Assembly (NCBI GenBank): GCA_021798655.1
Contig: JAJZFE010000136.1
Span: 1-5,793 of the forward strand
Source of the DNA: Acidobacteriota bacterium
GTDB taxonomy: Bacteria; Acidobacteriota; Terriglobia; Terriglobales; Acidobacteriaceae
DNA: 5,793 nucleotides
Reading direction: 5' to 3'
Under the pieces are notes generated by a model, which was not told the DNA's origin, ran no database searches, and worked only from the letters and a program-made list of their open reading frames with translations. The translations under genes were made by a program, and so were the position numbers. Below, piece after piece: positions 5,248 through 5,793 of the stretch (the first letter of the stretch is position 1; each line of letters starts with the position of its first letter).

Positions 5248-5793
5248 GGAGTCTGACCGCATCTAGGTAACCGCAAACCCTACCGCAGCGAATGACACCA
5301 CTCAGACGAGCCAGAACGTTTTCATCTACCTGACGACACAGACCCTCGTGACAAATAACATCGCAAATCCCGCACCGGATCACGCTGGAACCAGGACAAA
5401 CAGGAAGAACCCATCTTGTTTCAACGTCCCACCCCGAGGCATCGCGACCGCGTGCCAGTGCCTCCTAACGCTGAGGTTGGGTACTCTTATAGCTTCGTGT
5501 CCAATTCTTCCAACCAGTTGATCAGCGCACAATCAGCCTTGCAATCTGGATTAAATCCGTCAGCCATACAGTCGCCATCACAACGACCTAAACCGTATTC
5601 CGGCCAGTCCTATTGCCTAGTCAGCCATACCGAACCCATGCCACAGTCACACCCTATAACACCTGCAGGATTAGGCGTTACTATCTCCCGGGCACACACC
5701 TGCCAAATCGTCGTATGCAAATGCTCCAGGGCAAGAGGGACCGATATTCCTAAGAACACCTTCGCCCCATTTCATGATTCCATCAGGACGCTG
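5248..5793. other. Stretch without a recognised gene; one plus-strand frame open to the edge
   Basis: No known family, tRNA, rRNA or mobile element could be recognised. On the plus strand one frame is open from 5359, after a TAA at 5356-5358, to the right edge (145 codons). It has no early ATG: the first in-frame ATG is at 5638, with weaker TTG/GTG candidates at 5416, 5452 and 5458, and no clear ribosome site. Its translation contains VPPNAEVGYSYSF, which faintly recalls the start of a putative Ig-like (He_PIG) fold, but the following glycine-rich part of that fold is not seen. A second plus frame is open for 84 codons at 5267-5518. The direct repeat GTCAGCCATAC occurs at 5559-5569 and 5620-5630. 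It may be intergenic DNA, a decayed surface-protein gene, or the start of a gene that continues outside the window. Confidence 0.3.

Noticed and set aside
5087..5383. Minus-strand 98-codon frame with several cysteines
   Set aside because: It is antisense to the GDCCVxC gene; its cysteines are not in a family pattern, whereas the plus-strand protein matches a known family.
5461..5520. Possible tRNA arm sequences near GTTGGGTACTC
   Set aside because: No cloverleaf, no T-arm consensus and no matching acceptor stem could be found on either strand.
5559..5630. Direct repeat GTCAGCCATAC as a CRISPR or attachment site
   Set aside because: There are only two copies of 11 bases, with no further spacing pattern, no palindrome and no integrase or cas gene nearby.

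Overview
The window looks like chromosomal DNA from a member of the Acidobacteriota, or a similar environmental Gram-negative. It is moderately GC-rich, and its main content is a minus-strand cluster for envelope or exported proteins: a CRTAC1-type beta-propeller followed by several tetratricopeptide-repeat (TPR) proteins. The taxon is an inference from the protein families; no rRNA or other marker gene is present.

Layout. Positions 2880-4745 (minus) encode a secreted propeller with DxDxDG calcium-loop repeats and a C-terminal ASPIC/UnbV domain. Its 3' end overlaps the start of a TPR lipoprotein (1889-2908, minus). That gene is followed closely, or overlapped if the longest start is used, by a second TPR protein with a signal peptide or membrane anchor (535-1818, minus). 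The three read as one transcription unit. After a gap of about 340 bases, the first 63 codons of a third exported TPR protein begin at 190 and run off the left edge. That gap holds the best promoter in the window: a perfect TTGACA with an AT-rich -10, and a duplicated 11-bp motif that abuts the -35 and covers the -10.

On the plus strand, 5029-5247 encodes a 72-residue, cysteine-rich protein of the GDCCVxC family, divergent from the propeller operon. The intergenic region between them holds short repeats and a pair of overlapping inverted repeats. Positions 5248-5793 have no recognisable gene, although one plus-strand frame stays open for 145 codons to the right edge.

How the genes may work together (inference). 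The propeller, the TPR lipoprotein and the TPR proteins all carry export signals, so their products should meet in the periplasm or at a membrane. TPR superhelices usually scaffold protein contacts, and the propeller is probably a calcium-stabilised binding or carrier protein. A joint envelope assembly is plausible, but no enzyme here fixes a pathway. I found no CRISPR array, transposase, tRNA or rRNA. I did not find a clearly new system; the most testable points are the operator-like promoter and the GDCCVxC gene.
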